A stretch of 64,000 nt of DNA from Saprospiraceae bacterium (lineage in GTDB: Bacteria; Bacteroidota; Bacteroidia; Chitinophagales; Saprospiraceae): NCBI GenBank assembly GCA_016716335.1, contig JADJWN010000008.1, positions 124,001 through 188,000 on the forward strand, given 5' to 3'. Position 1 is the stretch's first letter, and the number at the start of each line of letters is the position of its first letter. The translations under genes were made by a program, and so were the position numbers. Below the pieces are notes generated by a model, which was not told where the DNA came from, ran no database searches, and was given only the letters and a program-made list of their open reading frames with translations. Of the stretch, positions 22,871-33,204 are shown piece after piece.

Positions 22871-23755
22871 TCAGGGTTTTTGGAGGGTGGGATAAGGTAC
22901 AAATTCCTGATCATCTCCGGGGATGACCTCAAATTTCCGCTCTGTCCACCTTTGTTTAGCCCGGTCTATTAATTCCTTTCTCGTAGCCACAAAATTCCAG
23001 TCTATAAGCCTAGGCTCAGAAAAGGGTTCTCCGCCAAAAATATACAGGGTACTGTCTTTCAGAACCGTAAACTCACACAGTTGGCTTTCGCGGGTCACCA
23101 GCATTTGTCGGGGACCGTAATAGTGTCCGTCACTTTCTATGCCTCCATCAAGTATGTACAGGCCGGATTCTCCATACAGCCTGTCAGCCAATGATACAGG
23201 CTGGTCCTTTTTGCTTTTGATTTCGAGCATATACAGCTTGCTGTACACCGGTACAGGGGATTTGTGATGTGATAATTCGCCGGCAATGAGTTTGAAATGA
23301 ATACCTGAATCCTCCCATTCAGGCAAGCTCTCGGCACTCACATGAAAAAACTCCGGGTCCATTTCTTCCAGATGAGCGGGCAAGGCCACCCATATCTGAA
23401 GGCCGTGAAGTAATTTTTCTGAATGCCTTAAATGATCAGGCGTACGTTCGGAATGTACGATACCTTTGCCGGCAGTCATCCAGTTGACTTCCCCTGGCTT
23501 TATTTCCAGTGCATTGCCCAGGGAGTCTCTGTGCATGATGCTTCCTTCAAAGAGATAAGTAAGGGTAGATAGACCAATATGCGGATGCGGCAGAATGTCG
23601 AAATTTTCTCTTTGATTCATTTTTACAGGGCCCATATGATCAATGAATATAAAAGGGCCTACCATCCTCTTCTGTCTGAAAGGTAACAGCCGGCCTACCA
23701 TGAAGCGGCCGATGTCTGCTGCCCGCTCTTCTATGATCATTTGGATATTGGACAT
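22871..23755 (-). CDS. Pirin-family cupin protein
   Basis: A 294-residue bicupin. The metal-binding set of the pirin family is complete: His57 and His59 in HPHIGLSTLTY, His101 and Glu103 in GIVHSER. The C-terminal cupin lacks a full ligand set, as usual. Some pirins have quercetinase activity or act as redox regulators. The tight coupling to a ring-cleaving dioxygenase suggests a shared role with aromatic or quinone compounds (inference). Confidence 0.93.
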   Translation of the reverse strand: MSNIQMIIEERAADIGRFMVGRLLPFRQKRMVGPFIFIDHMGPVKMNQRENFDILPHPHIGLSTLTYLFEGSIMHRDSLGNALEIKPGEVNWMTAGKGIVHSERTPDHLRHSEKLLHGLQIWVALPAHLEEMDPEFFHVSAESLPEWEDSGIHFKLIAGELSHHKSPVPVYSKLYMLEIKSKKDQPVSLADRLYGESGLYILDGGIESDGHYYGPRQMLVTRESQLCEFTVLKDSTLYIFGGEPFSEPRLIDWNFVATRKELIDRAKQRWTERKFEVIPGDDQEFVPYPTLQKP

Positions 23756-24632
23756 ACTGATGATTTCGGATTTTTATTAAACAAAACTGAGTCTCAGAGC
23801 ATGGAGAATGTACGTCATTCAGGTATGTAGAATAAGTAATAAAAATTATGCTCTGATTGTTGTATAACCAAATATTAAAATGTCTGAAAGGCGATATTGG
23901 TCTGCCATAAGCAGATTTCTGTATTTCCCGGAAATAAATTTCAATCCTGTTTATACATCTGAACTTCCTGATGGGACTTGTAATGGTAATAAAATAACGT
24001 GGAATCAGCTTTTGTTAAATTGATTATAAATACAATATGCTACATGGTAATTGATAATTCGAAAGCGCATGCTTGATTTTATTTTGCAGTCATTTCAGAC
24101 CGTTGCCGATTTCCTGATGCATAATTCCGGGATAAGACTCAATCCTTCCCATGGATGCCGGTAGAACGGGAAAAGCATTGTAACTACATATATGGAGCGT
24201 GAATAGAGAGAGAAAAAACACAAAAGAAATGAGTGGGTAAAAAAATAAGCCATAAATTCGAAAAAGGATAATATCAAAACATCTTTCGAAAGAAATGCCG
24301 GGGAAAAATTCGAGCATACTTTTCAAAAGAAAGGGTTGAAATTATGTCCGTTTGCCTGGCAGGGGATGGCAAAGGAACCCATTTTGTAAGCTGACCTTCT
24401 GTCTTCCGGCATTGTCAACTCGCTGTCAGTAAGGGATTTCGCTGTTTCTGTCCTACTGTTTTTGTGTCGGTTGTGGGTGGCGAAAAAATTAAAACACCGA
24501 AGGGAGGGAAGAAAAAAATTGAATTTATCTTGCGGTGGGGCAGGCACACTCTTTGCCAAGTTTTGGGTTGTAGCGTTGGCTTGTGGGGCTTGGCAATGTG
24601 TGTGGCTGTGAAGCGTTGGCATTTCTGTCGGT
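23756..24632. other. Intergenic region with one copy of the 175-bp direct repeat
   Basis: No credible gene is seen in about 880 bp. 23956-24130 is copy 1 of a long direct repeat. 24440-24632 is more GC-rich, with two GCGTTGGC and two TGTCGGT words, motifs that recur on the other side of the restriction-modification gene. A possible 107-codon minus-strand frame here has a Thr/His/Ala-rich composition unlike real proteins and was not called. Confidence 0.6.
23956..24130. repeat. Long direct repeat, copy 1 (left flank of restriction-modification locus)
   Basis: It aligns without gaps to 28865-29039 at a constant offset of 4,909 bases, with about 15 mismatches counted by eye over 175 bases. Similarity drops off at both ends. 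The pair encloses the restriction-modification gene and an integrase remnant, like the ends of an integrated element. Confidence 0.85.
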
Positions 24633-27600
24633 TTAGTTGTTCTCAATAATTTTTATTTCTTCTTCGGTCAAGTCGTATAGCTTATAAACCAATTGGTCTA
24701 TTTGGTTTTCTAAGTTTGAGGTATCAGATGAATTATCAGTTTGTTTTTGAAATAATATTTCATTTACAAGTGAACATAATTCAATGATATTTTCTTTACT
24801 TAGTTTTGGAAAAGGTAGTTGTCTTAAACCCATCGGGCCACGCTGACCACTTCTCAATTGTGGTGTTTTGCCAATTTTAATTAAAACAATTTCCTTTCTT
24901 ATTGCATAAAACGAAATGACTTTTGAGTTTAGAATAGCCAAATAGGCTTTAAGTAATTCTACTCTGTTTTCCTTATGGTAAGCAGTAAACAATGAATAGT
25001 TACCAAAAAGTAGTTCTTCGCTGTAAGTTGCAGTAACTCTAATATCAGACTGACGAATAAATATTTTAGGTCTGTTAAAATCTTCTAGTTTCCTTAGGTT
25101 GAAAGGACGTTGATGTGAACCTTTTGTTCTAAAATAATTTTCATCAAATTCATCATTTAATGTCTTTTCGAGCCCTTTATCGTAATTTATGTAGTTAACA
25201 TATTTAGGGATTGAATATGGTTTTTGGATTGAAAAACCACCTTCCAAAAGTGGGTAGTGGTTTGAATTTTCTTTGGATGCCTTAATGAATTGTGATTTCC
25301 CTTCCACAGTTGCATTAACAGCTACACCAGTTATTAGCTCTAAGCAGTCTTCTAATTTAAGAGCATTTGATTCTATCTTTTTTAAAAGCTCTACTTCAAT
25401 ACTCGGTTTCCAACTATATGTTGACTTGTCAATTTCTTCAATTTTTATTTTTCTTTTAACTCCTGACAAACCATCATATAGGTCAAAATAGGAGAAGTTG
25501 TTTTTTGCTTGAAAGAAACCAATTATTTGTCCACTGCCAACATCATCAAATACTTTCAAGTTGTGATGAATTTTTAAAATATTCCAATTTTGAATTATGT
25601 AGCGTCTAATGGCTATGAATGGATTTTCAAGCACATTAAAATCAACAATGAAACCTAGTATTCCATCTGGTTTACTGATTTTAAAACCTTTTTCAAAAAA
25701 AAACATTACAGTGTTTATTCTACTTTTCTGGCTTTCTGATTTTAAAAAGTCATAATTGTTCCTAAAATATTCTTCTTCATATTTTTCAAGACCTATAGAT
25801 TCTCTGCTGTAATAGCTTAAATATGGCGGATTTCCAATGACAACATCAAATCCTACAAAATCGCCATCATCATTCAGCACTTCAGGAAATTCAAAACGCC
25901 ATTCAAAAGCATTATCAAAAATTACATTTGACTCTATTGATTCACGTTCTGCTTCAAGTTTTTTTAATTGTTGCGTTGCCTTCTCTAAATCTTTGAATAA
26001 TTGTTTATTCAACTTTTCACCCCATTGTTTTTGAGTGTTAATTTCGGTAGCGATTTTATCAACTTTCCCACGTGCCGAACTAATTTTCTTTTTGAATGGG
26101 TTATCAATATTGATTTTAAAATCAGATTTAATGTCGGCAATCAGCCGTTCCATTTCTCTTTTCTGTTCTTTGCTTTCAGCATTGCGGTAAGTGTCAACGG
26201 CTATTCGGTAGCTGTCAATTGTCCACTTACTTTTTTTCAAAGCTTGTTTCAGGTCGGCATCAATAGCAAAACGACTCACCAAAGAGTTTCCGCATTTTAT
26301 GTTGATGTCAATATTCGGAAGAGTTTCAATTCGGTGGCGTTCTTGTAATAAGCGTTTTTCAAAAGCTCAATCCACAAACGCAAACGGCAAATTTTCACGG
26401 AATTGGAATTGATGTCCACACCGAAAAGGCAGTTTTCAATAATGGTTTGCTTTTCGTGGAAAAGCGTTTCTTGTATGCGTTGGCATTCTTTATTGTTTGG
26501 GTTGTATTCAAAAAGCTCGCCTTCTTCGTCTGTTACAATCAATTCATCATTTACTACTTCCACCTGATATTCTTTCAGGCGTTTTCCGTTACGGTCTTGC
26601 AAAATTTTCAGGTCGTTTTTAATGGCAATTATTTCATTGAGTGCCGAAACCAAAAAGTGTCCTGAACCTACGGCAGGGTCGCATATTTTAATGCTGTTTA
26701 CAATGTTGTTGGCTTCTTTTCTTCCTTCAACAGTGGTAAAGTCAATTTTTTCGTACAGCTCATCCATGTTTTGGCAATTCCAGCCTTTGCATTCATTAAA
26801 CTTTTGTACTACTGCCCTGCGTATGGTTTCACGGCACATATACATGGTGATGAAACCGGGAGTGAAAAATGAACCGTCTTTGTAGCCGTTTATTTTCTCG
26901 AAAATCAATCCGAGAACCGAAGCGTTAATCAGCGTTTTGTTATCTTCCTGAATTTCTTCTCCGCCTTCGGCTCCAAAGTCGTAAGCATCTAAAAACTCAA
27001 ACAAATATTGAAGCGTGGAAATATTGCCTGTCCGTTTTTTGCCTTGCTGGTCTTTCAGCACGGTTTGCGAAAAAATCGGAATGGTTTTATCGTCTTTCAG
27101 ATTGCTGATAAACAAAGTAACCTGCTCAATGTCTGTCGGCTCGAAAAGCGATGAATTGAGATAAGGCGTTTTTTCAAATGCCTTTTTTACATCTTCGTTT
27201 CGCTCGTCATTCTTGCGAGCTAACACCTGAAAAAATAAGCTGTTCAGGTCGTCATAGTTCTTGATTTTGTCAAGATTGAGAAACGAATATGATTTGTCGC
27301 CTTTATGATAGGTGATGAGTTGGGCTTCCAACAATTTCAAAAACAATATTCTGTTTATCCAAGTGATTGAGAGTTCAAGAGCAACATTAAAAAGTCGCTC
27401 TTGGTGGGTATTTCCGAATTGGTTTGGTTTTTCCAATCGGCTCAATTTATCTAAGCTGTCAAGCTGAATGATAGCATCTTCAAGAATGGTTCCTGTGTGT
27501 CGTTCACCTGCTTTGTTTCGTTCAATCAGTTTTTTGCTTCCTTCTTTAGTTTCGGTCAAGCCGATAATGTGCAACAACTCGCTGTAAAAACGTTTGTCAA

Positions 27601-28339
27601 GGCTGTTGCTGTCGTTGGTGAACGGAAGTTTTAAAAGATGCTCTGGCGAAAGCAATTTGAATAAAGCAATCAGCGAATTGTCGTCTGCTTTGTCCGCATT
27701 GCGTAACGGTTTTTGAAAATCCTGAATGTTGAAGTAAGTGAATTCAATTTCAGAAGTGATGCTGTCAATAAATGGCTCGGCAATTTGTTTGTAGAAAAAA
27801 TCGGTTTTGGTGTCTGCCAAACGCCCGCCTTCAAAGTCGTTGAATTGTTTTACAAGGTTTTTGTTTTGAGCAAAAAGTCTGTCGAATAGGGTAGCATCAA
27901 AAATGAACCATTCGTTGATGTTGGTCGCCACCAAATGCTTTACTTCAAGATTTTTATGTGTAATTCTCTCACGTAAGTAATACAACACTAATTCCTGAAA
28001 TGCTTTTGTATTAAGCTTTTTGGTTGTAATCATCTCCGATTTGTTGGTCGGCTTTTTTGCTTCGAGAATTACGCCAACTGTCGAGTTTGCATTTTGTCCG
28101 TTATGAATAACAAGGTCGTTTCGACCTTTGGTATTTATAAAATGGTTTGGGTCGTAATAAGTTTTCTTTAGAAAGTCGGAAACCAAGTTTTTATGAAACT
28201 CTTCGCTTTCGGTGTCATTTGTCCTGTCGAGTAAAGTAATGAGATTGGTCTTGAAACCTTCAATTACAGTCCTGTTCGGTTTTACTTTTAAAAAGGCTTT
28301 GTTCAGTGCCTTTCTTGGTTTCAATTCTTTTAAAATCAT
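24633..28339 (-). CDS. Single-chain type IIG-like restriction-modification enzyme, Eco57I family (one frame break)
   Basis: Frames 28339-26297 and 26282-24633 join into a ~1,235-residue enzyme when one base is added to the T3 run at 26324-26326 (restoring NATELKTLPNIDINIKCGNSL). The N-terminus carries a PD-(D/E)xK nuclease motif: Asp75 and Glu93-x-Lys95 (VILEAKKP). A helical linker follows, then the N6-adenine methylase core with motif I DPAVGSGHFL at Asp554, motif IV GNPPY, and a C-terminal target-recognition region ending in a helical tail. Such enzymes methylate one strand of an asymmetric site and cut nearby. The gene is AT-richer than its neighbours and sits between direct repeats, suggesting transfer. 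No separate specificity subunit is present. Confidence 0.9.
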
Positions 28340-28623
28340 CTACAATTTTATATTCTCTTTTTCAGTCGGTTAAGATAAGTTTTTCGGTCGAAACGGTGTC
28401 AGAGCGTTGGCAAAAAAATGGCTCTTTTGGTTTTTTTGAGCGTTGGCTCGTGTGTCGGTAAAAACCAAATGTGCTTGAATATGCGGTCGGCATTATAAAA
28501 CTATCATTCATTTTATTTACTGTTGTTGTCTTTTAGGGTTGCACCCAACTTCCTATTTTCTACAACAATCTTACGATACGATTGCGGTTTTTGCAAATAT
28601 TTCTTCAGCTTTTCTGATTGATG

Positions 28624-28862
28624 TCACATTTTTCTAAATATGTCCAATGGGCTCAGCATTGAGTCGATACTTGCCGTAGTGACACGGGTGTGGATCATCG
28701 TGGTCTTCATATTCTTGTGCCCGGGGAGCTCCCTGACATAGGGCAATTGTGTACCGGCATCCACTAATTTGGTGGCATACAAGTGCCGCAACATGTGCGG
28801 TATAAATTTGATAGGGACCCGGGCTTTGGAATTGCTGCCCGGTTTGTATTCAACCGGTATTA
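28624..28862 (-). pseudogene. Remnant of a tyrosine recombinase/integrase (C-terminal end only)
   Basis: An open frame of about 79 codons without a start reads IPVEYKPGSNSK...PHMLRHLYATKLVDAGTQLPYVRELPGHKNMKTTMIHTRVTTASI and stops at 28624. It contains the second catalytic Arg (MLRHLYAT), His/Lys positions of the GHKNMKTT box and a Thr replacing the usual tyrosine region (IHTRV), typical of Xer/phage-type integrases except that nucleophile. The upstream part, with the first Arg and core-binding domain, is missing: similarity stops at the edge of repeat copy 2. It is a decayed mobility gene that probably belonged to the element that carried the restriction-modification enzyme. Confidence 0.85.
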
Positions 28863-28864
28863 TG

Positions 28865-29039
28865 CATCTGAACTTCCTGATGAAGCTTGTAATGGTAATA
28901 AAGTAACGTGGAATCAGCTTTTGTTATATTGATTATAAATACATTATGCTACATGGTAATTGACAATTCGCAAGCGCATGGTTGATTTTATTTTGCAGTC
29001 ATTTCAGATCGTGGCAGATTTTCTCATGCATAATTCCAG
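28865..29039. repeat. Long direct repeat, copy 2 (right flank of restriction-modification locus)
   Basis: This is the partner of 23956-24130, ungapped, about 15 differences in 175 bases. It begins exactly where the integrase remnant loses similarity and ends about 50 bp before the 3' end of the outer-membrane barrel gene. Confidence 0.85.
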
Positions 29040-29092
29040 GTTAAAACAATGCAAATAACAGTGGTATTCCCTGTTACTTTATTCCAAAACTG

Positions 29093-30550
29093 TCAGAAAA
29101 TATGCCCGAAGCCGAAGAATAGCTGGCTTCCCTCGCGGCTGGTGGCATAGTCAAGCCGGATGACAGTGGATTGATTCCAGGCAATGCGTCCTCCGAGACC
29201 GGGTGCGCCTATCCATTTCTGAAAATTAATATCAGCAGGCCTGTCCCATACGCTGCCAAAATCATAGAATGGTGTTATCCCCAGTGCAAAGTGCTGGCGC
29301 AATACTTTGAAATCCAGCAATCTTACTCTCAATTCCAGATTGACCAAAGCTACGGTAGGTGCCAGAAAACGTGCCTCCCTGAATCCCCGGACCGACCGTC
29401 CGCCTCCCAGCACGAGGATGCCACCGGCTTCCGCCTGACTCGAGAGATCCCACATTTCGATAAAATTGATGTCTGATCCGAAGATATGCCCCATAGCCGC
29501 CAAACCTGCTAAAGTGAGCCGACCTTTATTATTTCTCCACCTGAGCAGAGTGTGGATATATTGCCCCTGTATCATAAATTTATTAAAGTTGAAATCTGAA
29601 CCTAACCATGGTGCCGAATATTCATGCGAATACTGCAGGAAGACTCCTTCAGATGGATCAGGCTCAAAGTCTCTCGTATCATAAATCAAAGCGGCAGCGA
29701 CCATGCTCGTGAATTTATAGCTGTCATTATTGGTAAAACCCGACAGGTTGAATTTTTGCCAGGTACCGTCCGATTTTTGCAGATCCACCAGTGTGGGGTT
29801 GTTGACAGCCTCAACCGGTCGGCCATCAGCCAGATACGCTTCATCTGCCATTAATCCATTGTATGAAGTAAACGAGGTAAACAATGCTTCATATCCAAAC
29901 ATCAATCGCAGTTTCCCGCCCCAAAGTACACGTTCTCCCAGGATATTGTACAGTTGTTCTCTTTGCTGCATGTGATTGTAGTGATAATCCGTATAGTATC
30001 TTCCGTCCGGCCCCCTTTCTGCAATCGCCTGATTATCTTCATATTCCCTGACTTTGTTAAAATCCCTCGTGATACCTGTTTTTTTGTCCCTGAAGTTCAG
30101 ATCCCGGAGCATCGCCCGACCTATGCCCCAATACTGCGCATTAGGGTCCTCCCAATGTACTACGTCTGCCCTTAGTCTCCATTTGGAATTGAAAATGTAG
30201 GGAGCGTCATAATTTACGGCATATCTGATGCGGCCATTCTGGAAGATGAAGAACTCGGCATTGATCCGGTGTCTGTATGCGGTGTATTCGAAAAACGGGT
30301 CTTCCTTGGTTTTGTTCCAGTATATAAATGCATTCCCACCGATGCCGAATCCTCTGATAGGGTCAAATTCAAATCTGGGTAATCCGGTCACAAAAGTGCC
30401 CTCCTTTTTGTCTGCCAGTTCGAATTCAGGAATTTTTTTGGCTTCATCAATATAAAAAGGCAGTGCCCTGATAGTATCGGTATTATCTGTCAATTGCCCG
30501 GAAGCCAACATGACATTGAAAATGAAAAATGCGCTGAGGATAAATTTCAT
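29093..30550 (-). CDS. Outer-membrane beta-barrel protein, BamA/surface-antigen (Omp85) type without POTRA
   Basis: A 485-residue exported protein (signal peptide MKFILSAFFIFNVMLASG, cut before QLTDNTD). It is almost all amphipathic beta strands and ends in an aromatic residue (GFGHIF), the signal for barrel insertion. The motif LGGGRSVRGFREARF near residue 385 matches the conserved loop-6 (V/I)RGF of Omp85 barrels. No POTRA domains are present, so a secretion-translocase role is doubtful. It follows mgtE by 21 bp on the same strand; cotranscription suggests a link with divalent cation uptake, which is inference. Confidence 0.85.
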   Translation of the reverse strand: MKFILSAFFIFNVMLASGQLTDNTDTIRALPFYIDEAKKIPEFELADKKEGTFVTGLPRFEFDPIRGFGIGGNAFIYWNKTKEDPFFEYTAYRHRINAEFFIFQNGRIRYAVNYDAPYIFNSKWRLRADVVHWEDPNAQYWGIGRAMLRDLNFRDKKTGITRDFNKVREYEDNQAIAERGPDGRYYTDYHYNHMQQREQLYNILGERVLWGGKLRLMFGYEALFTSFTSYNGLMADEAYLADGRPVEAVNNPTLVDLQKSDGTWQKFNLSGFTNNDSYKFTSMVAAALIYDTRDFEPDPSEGVFLQYSHEYSAPWLGSDFNFNKFMIQGQYIHTLLRWRNNKGRLTLAGLAAMGHIFGSDINFIEMWDLSSQAEAGGILVLGGGRSVRGFREARFLAPTVALVNLELRVRLLDFKVLRQHFALGITPFYDFGSVWDRPADINFQKWIGAPGLGGRIAWNQSTVIRLDYATSREGSQLFFGFGHIF

Positions 30551-30571
30551 AAGCTTTGGATTTTGAATTAT

Positions 30572-31951
30572 TTATAATGAAAAGAACAGGGTGGCTGTAC
30601 CAAAATAAATCAACAGGCCCGTGATATCCACCACTGTGGTAATGGCAGGGCTTGCTGCCACAGCAGGATCTCCGCCCAATCTTCTTACCAGTAGGGGAAG
30701 GCCTGCACCAATAACCGTTGCTGTCAACACCTGCAGAGATAAGGCAAGCGAAATCATAAAGGCTATAGTCGGTAATGAATAGGCCGAGGGTATTTCGGTC
30801 TCCCAGCTCAGGAACAAGACCTTGGCATAGGCCAGCAGTCCAAGACAAATTGCCAGCATTACTGAGATCTTGGCCTCCTTCCACAATATGGTAATCCAGT
30901 TTTTGATGGTAATCTGTCCCAACGCCAGTGCCCTTACCACCACTGTGGCTGCCTGACTGCCCGAATTGCCTCCGGTATCTGCTACCATCGGCATGTAGAG
31001 TGCCAGAATGAGCAGTTTTTCAAGGGCATTTTCAAATCTGTGAATAATTAATCCCGAAATAATCCCCAAAGCTGCCAATGAGACTACCCATACTACTCTC
31101 TTTTTAAAGTGCTTGAAGGTGCTCGTTCCCATGTAGTCAAACTCCTCATTTGCCTGTACGATACCCATAAATTTCTGCATATCCTCTGAATGCTCTGCAC
31201 GGATGATGTCTATGGCATCATCATGGGTTACGATACCTACCAGTTGGTTCGCTCTGTTGAGTACCGGTATGGCTACCAGGTCATATTTTTCAATTTGCTG
31301 TGCGACTTTCTCCCTGTCGTCATCCACATAAGCAAAAACAAAATCTTTGTGCATTGTCTGTGCCACTTTGCTTGCAGGTTCGGCCATTATGAGATCTTTC
31401 AGGGTGATAAAGCCTGCCATTTCCTGATTGTCATCCACCACATAGATGTAGTAGATGGTTTTCCTGGAAGGTGCATCACTCCTCACTTTATCTATGGCTT
31501 CTGCACAGCTCATTTCACGCTGTACCGTGGCAAAGTCAGTACTCATGATACCCCCAGCTGTATCCGGCGGGTATGCACTCAGTGTGATTACGTCTTCTCT
31601 TACTTTTTTGGACAGGAATGGTAGCAGGGCTGCCTGTTCCTTTTGGGTAAGATGCTGAAAAAGGTCCGCCCTGTAATCCGAAGGCATGCATTCGAAAATC
31701 TCTGCAAAACGCTTCTGCGAAACGGATTTGAATAAGCTGATTTGCTTTGCAATCGGAAATTCAGCGAATATTAATCCCTGCTGCTCCTTAGTGAATTTTT
31801 CCAGAATGCTGAATACATAGGTTTCATCCACTACCGCAAGCAGTTCACCGACCTCCACCACAGGCATTTTCTTCATTACAGGTACGAGATCCATCAGCTC
31901 GTCAATCCTGAGGGTTTCTTTTTCGGTTGTATTTATTTCCTGAAGTTTCAT
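30572..31951 (-). CDS. mgtE: MgtE-family magnesium transporter
   Basis: 459 residues with the full MgtE architecture: N-terminal superhelical Mg-sensing domain (residues about 20-130), paired CBS domains (MSTDFATVQREMSCAEAIDKV ... AIPVLNRANQLVGIVTHDDAIDII) and five transmembrane helices at the C-terminus with the pore segment DTGGNSGSQAATVVVRALALG. It is a Mg2+-gated Mg2+ channel of the inner membrane. It lies between an MgtC-like gene upstream and an outer-membrane barrel gene downstream. Confidence 0.96.
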   Translation of the reverse strand: MKLQEINTTEKETLRIDELMDLVPVMKKMPVVEVGELLAVVDETYVFSILEKFTKEQQGLIFAEFPIAKQISLFKSVSQKRFAEIFECMPSDYRADLFQHLTQKEQAALLPFLSKKVREDVITLSAYPPDTAGGIMSTDFATVQREMSCAEAIDKVRSDAPSRKTIYYIYVVDDNQEMAGFITLKDLIMAEPASKVAQTMHKDFVFAYVDDDREKVAQQIEKYDLVAIPVLNRANQLVGIVTHDDAIDIIRAEHSEDMQKFMGIVQANEEFDYMGTSTFKHFKKRVVWVVSLAALGIISGLIIHRFENALEKLLILALYMPMVADTGGNSGSQAATVVVRALALGQITIKNWITILWKEAKISVMLAICLGLLAYAKVLFLSWETEIPSAYSLPTIAFMISLALSLQVLTATVIGAGLPLLVRRLGGDPAVAASPAITTVVDITGLLIYFGTATLFFSL

Positions 31952-32192
31952 GGATTTTTGATTTTTGATTCTGGATTTTTGATATTGGATTTTGGATTGG
32001 TGATTTTAGTTATGAGAATATTTTAAAGTCACTGGTTGTAAATAAGTGGAAAGGCCTTCGCTTTTAATGATGATTTGATATTACCCTTCAAACCGAACAC
32101 CGAAAACCGAACACCGAAAACCGAAAACCGCACCCCACACACCGAAAACCTCAAACCGAAAACCTCAAACCGAAAACCGAACCCCGCACCCC
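31952..32192. repeat. Two low-complexity repeat tracts upstream of mgtE
   Basis: 31952-32007 is a degenerate tract of GGATTTTTGAT-type units. 32090-32192 is a C/A-rich tract built from CCGAAAAC and CCTCAAA units in changing order. They lie in the mgtC-mgtE gap; no open frame across them is credible. Unit order looks shuffled, as expected from replication slippage. Confidence 0.7.
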
Positions 32193-32206
32193 TTACCTTT
32201 CATTCC

Positions 32207-32923
32207 TCACTTTTTCCCGTTTACTTCCCAACTCACCTGTGTGACGCCGTATTCGAGGGTGAGTTTTCCTGCCAGATTTTCCATTTCGTTATCGTGCTTG
32301 CCTGTGGCTACTATTTCAGCTTCAATGTAGGTAAATGCCGGATTTCCATTGTCACTGCTTTTCAGAGACCGTAATTGCAGATGGTCGTCTTGTTTTACAG
32401 TATTGAGTATCAGTATTCTCAGGTGGTTTTCTACCTGTTCCTTACATTTGATTTGAAAAATGTAGTGGTATATACTGTACTCCTCCCTGCGAAATGGAAG
32501 ACTGCTGATTTTATTGCCTAATGGCCTCAGAATCAAGTGGGTAAGCATGACAGCAAAAGCTACTATTACAGCCTCATGATACAATCCTGTACCTGATAAT
32601 GCTCCTACGGCGGCTGAACACCATATGGTCGCTGCTGTATTCAATCCCTGTACACTCAGTCCGTCTTTCATGATCACTCCGGCCCCCAGAAAACCGATTC
32701 CTGTGACGATCTGCCCGATAATCCTTGTAGCGTCACCTTTATATACGCCATCATCCTGAGCCGTCAGTGCAAAGGAGATGAGGGTGAATGCCGCCGAACC
32801 CAAGGATACCAGTGTATTGGTGCGCAATCCGGCACTTCTTTGTCTCCATTGCCGTTCAAATCCTATGGCTGCCCCAAGCAGGAATGCCAGCATAAGTCGT
32901 ATGGTAAATTCAAACAATGGCAT
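32207..32923 (-). CDS. MgtC/SapB-family membrane protein
   Basis: 238 residues: the MgtC transmembrane core (RLMLAFLLGAAIGFERQWR ... TGIGFLGAGVIMKDG ... GLNTAATIWCSAAVGALSGTG) with the conserved ER and GFLGAG motifs, followed by a soluble C-terminal ACT-like domain of about 90 residues. In other bacteria MgtC proteins help survival at low Mg2+ and modulate F-ATPase; many homologues are uncharacterised. Its position upstream of mgtE fits a magnesium-related role. Confidence 0.9.
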   Translation of the reverse strand: MPLFEFTIRLMLAFLLGAAIGFERQWRQRSAGLRTNTLVSLGSAAFTLISFALTAQDDGVYKGDATRIIGQIVTGIGFLGAGVIMKDGLSVQGLNTAATIWCSAAVGALSGTGLYHEAVIVAFAVMLTHLILRPLGNKISSLPFRREEYSIYHYIFQIKCKEQVENHLRILILNTVKQDDHLQLRSLKSSDNGNPAFTYIEAEIVATGKHDNEMENLAGKLTLEYGVTQVSWEVNGKK

Positions 32924-33204
32924 GGCATCATATTTTTAATTTCCTTTTTTTACGGCTTATTTCTGCTTTATATAATGAGTTTTCTATACTCACGAAGTCT
33001 ATTGTTCCTAAGTGAGAATGCTATGCAGATATAATTGGCTGTATCACTTTTTAATTTCGGCTCAAAGGTAAGGCCACCCGATGCCTGCGGCCGGTTAGAG
33101 ATCTTTTAGAAAAAAATTAGAAAAAAATTAGAAGGCCGAATGTCTGATAATTACCTCTCAGGAGGTATTGTGAAATCAAATTAGAATCTGCTTATCAGAC
33201 GTTA

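Larger units (their letters stand above)
28340..29092. other. Right flank of the restriction-modification locus: motif cluster, integrase remnant, direct repeat
   Basis: Besides the remnant and repeat annotated separately, 28360-28460 holds two GCGTTGGC words (28404-28411, 28440-28447) and TGTCGGT-type words, all in the same orientation as those left of the locus. A GTTG-CACC-CAAC inverted repeat lies near 28537. No intact gene is seen. Confidence 0.6.

Noticed and set aside
24323..24646. 107-codon minus-strand frame next to the restriction-modification gene
   Set aside because: Odd composition (Thr, His, Ala, Asn), no homology recognised, and it coincides with the GCGTTGGC motif cluster, which looks non-coding.
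28537..28550. GTTG-CACC-CAAC inverted repeat as a possible integron attC core
   Set aside because: One half fits RYYYAAC but no proper GTTRRRY partner or long imperfect stem was found, and no IntI-type integrase is present.
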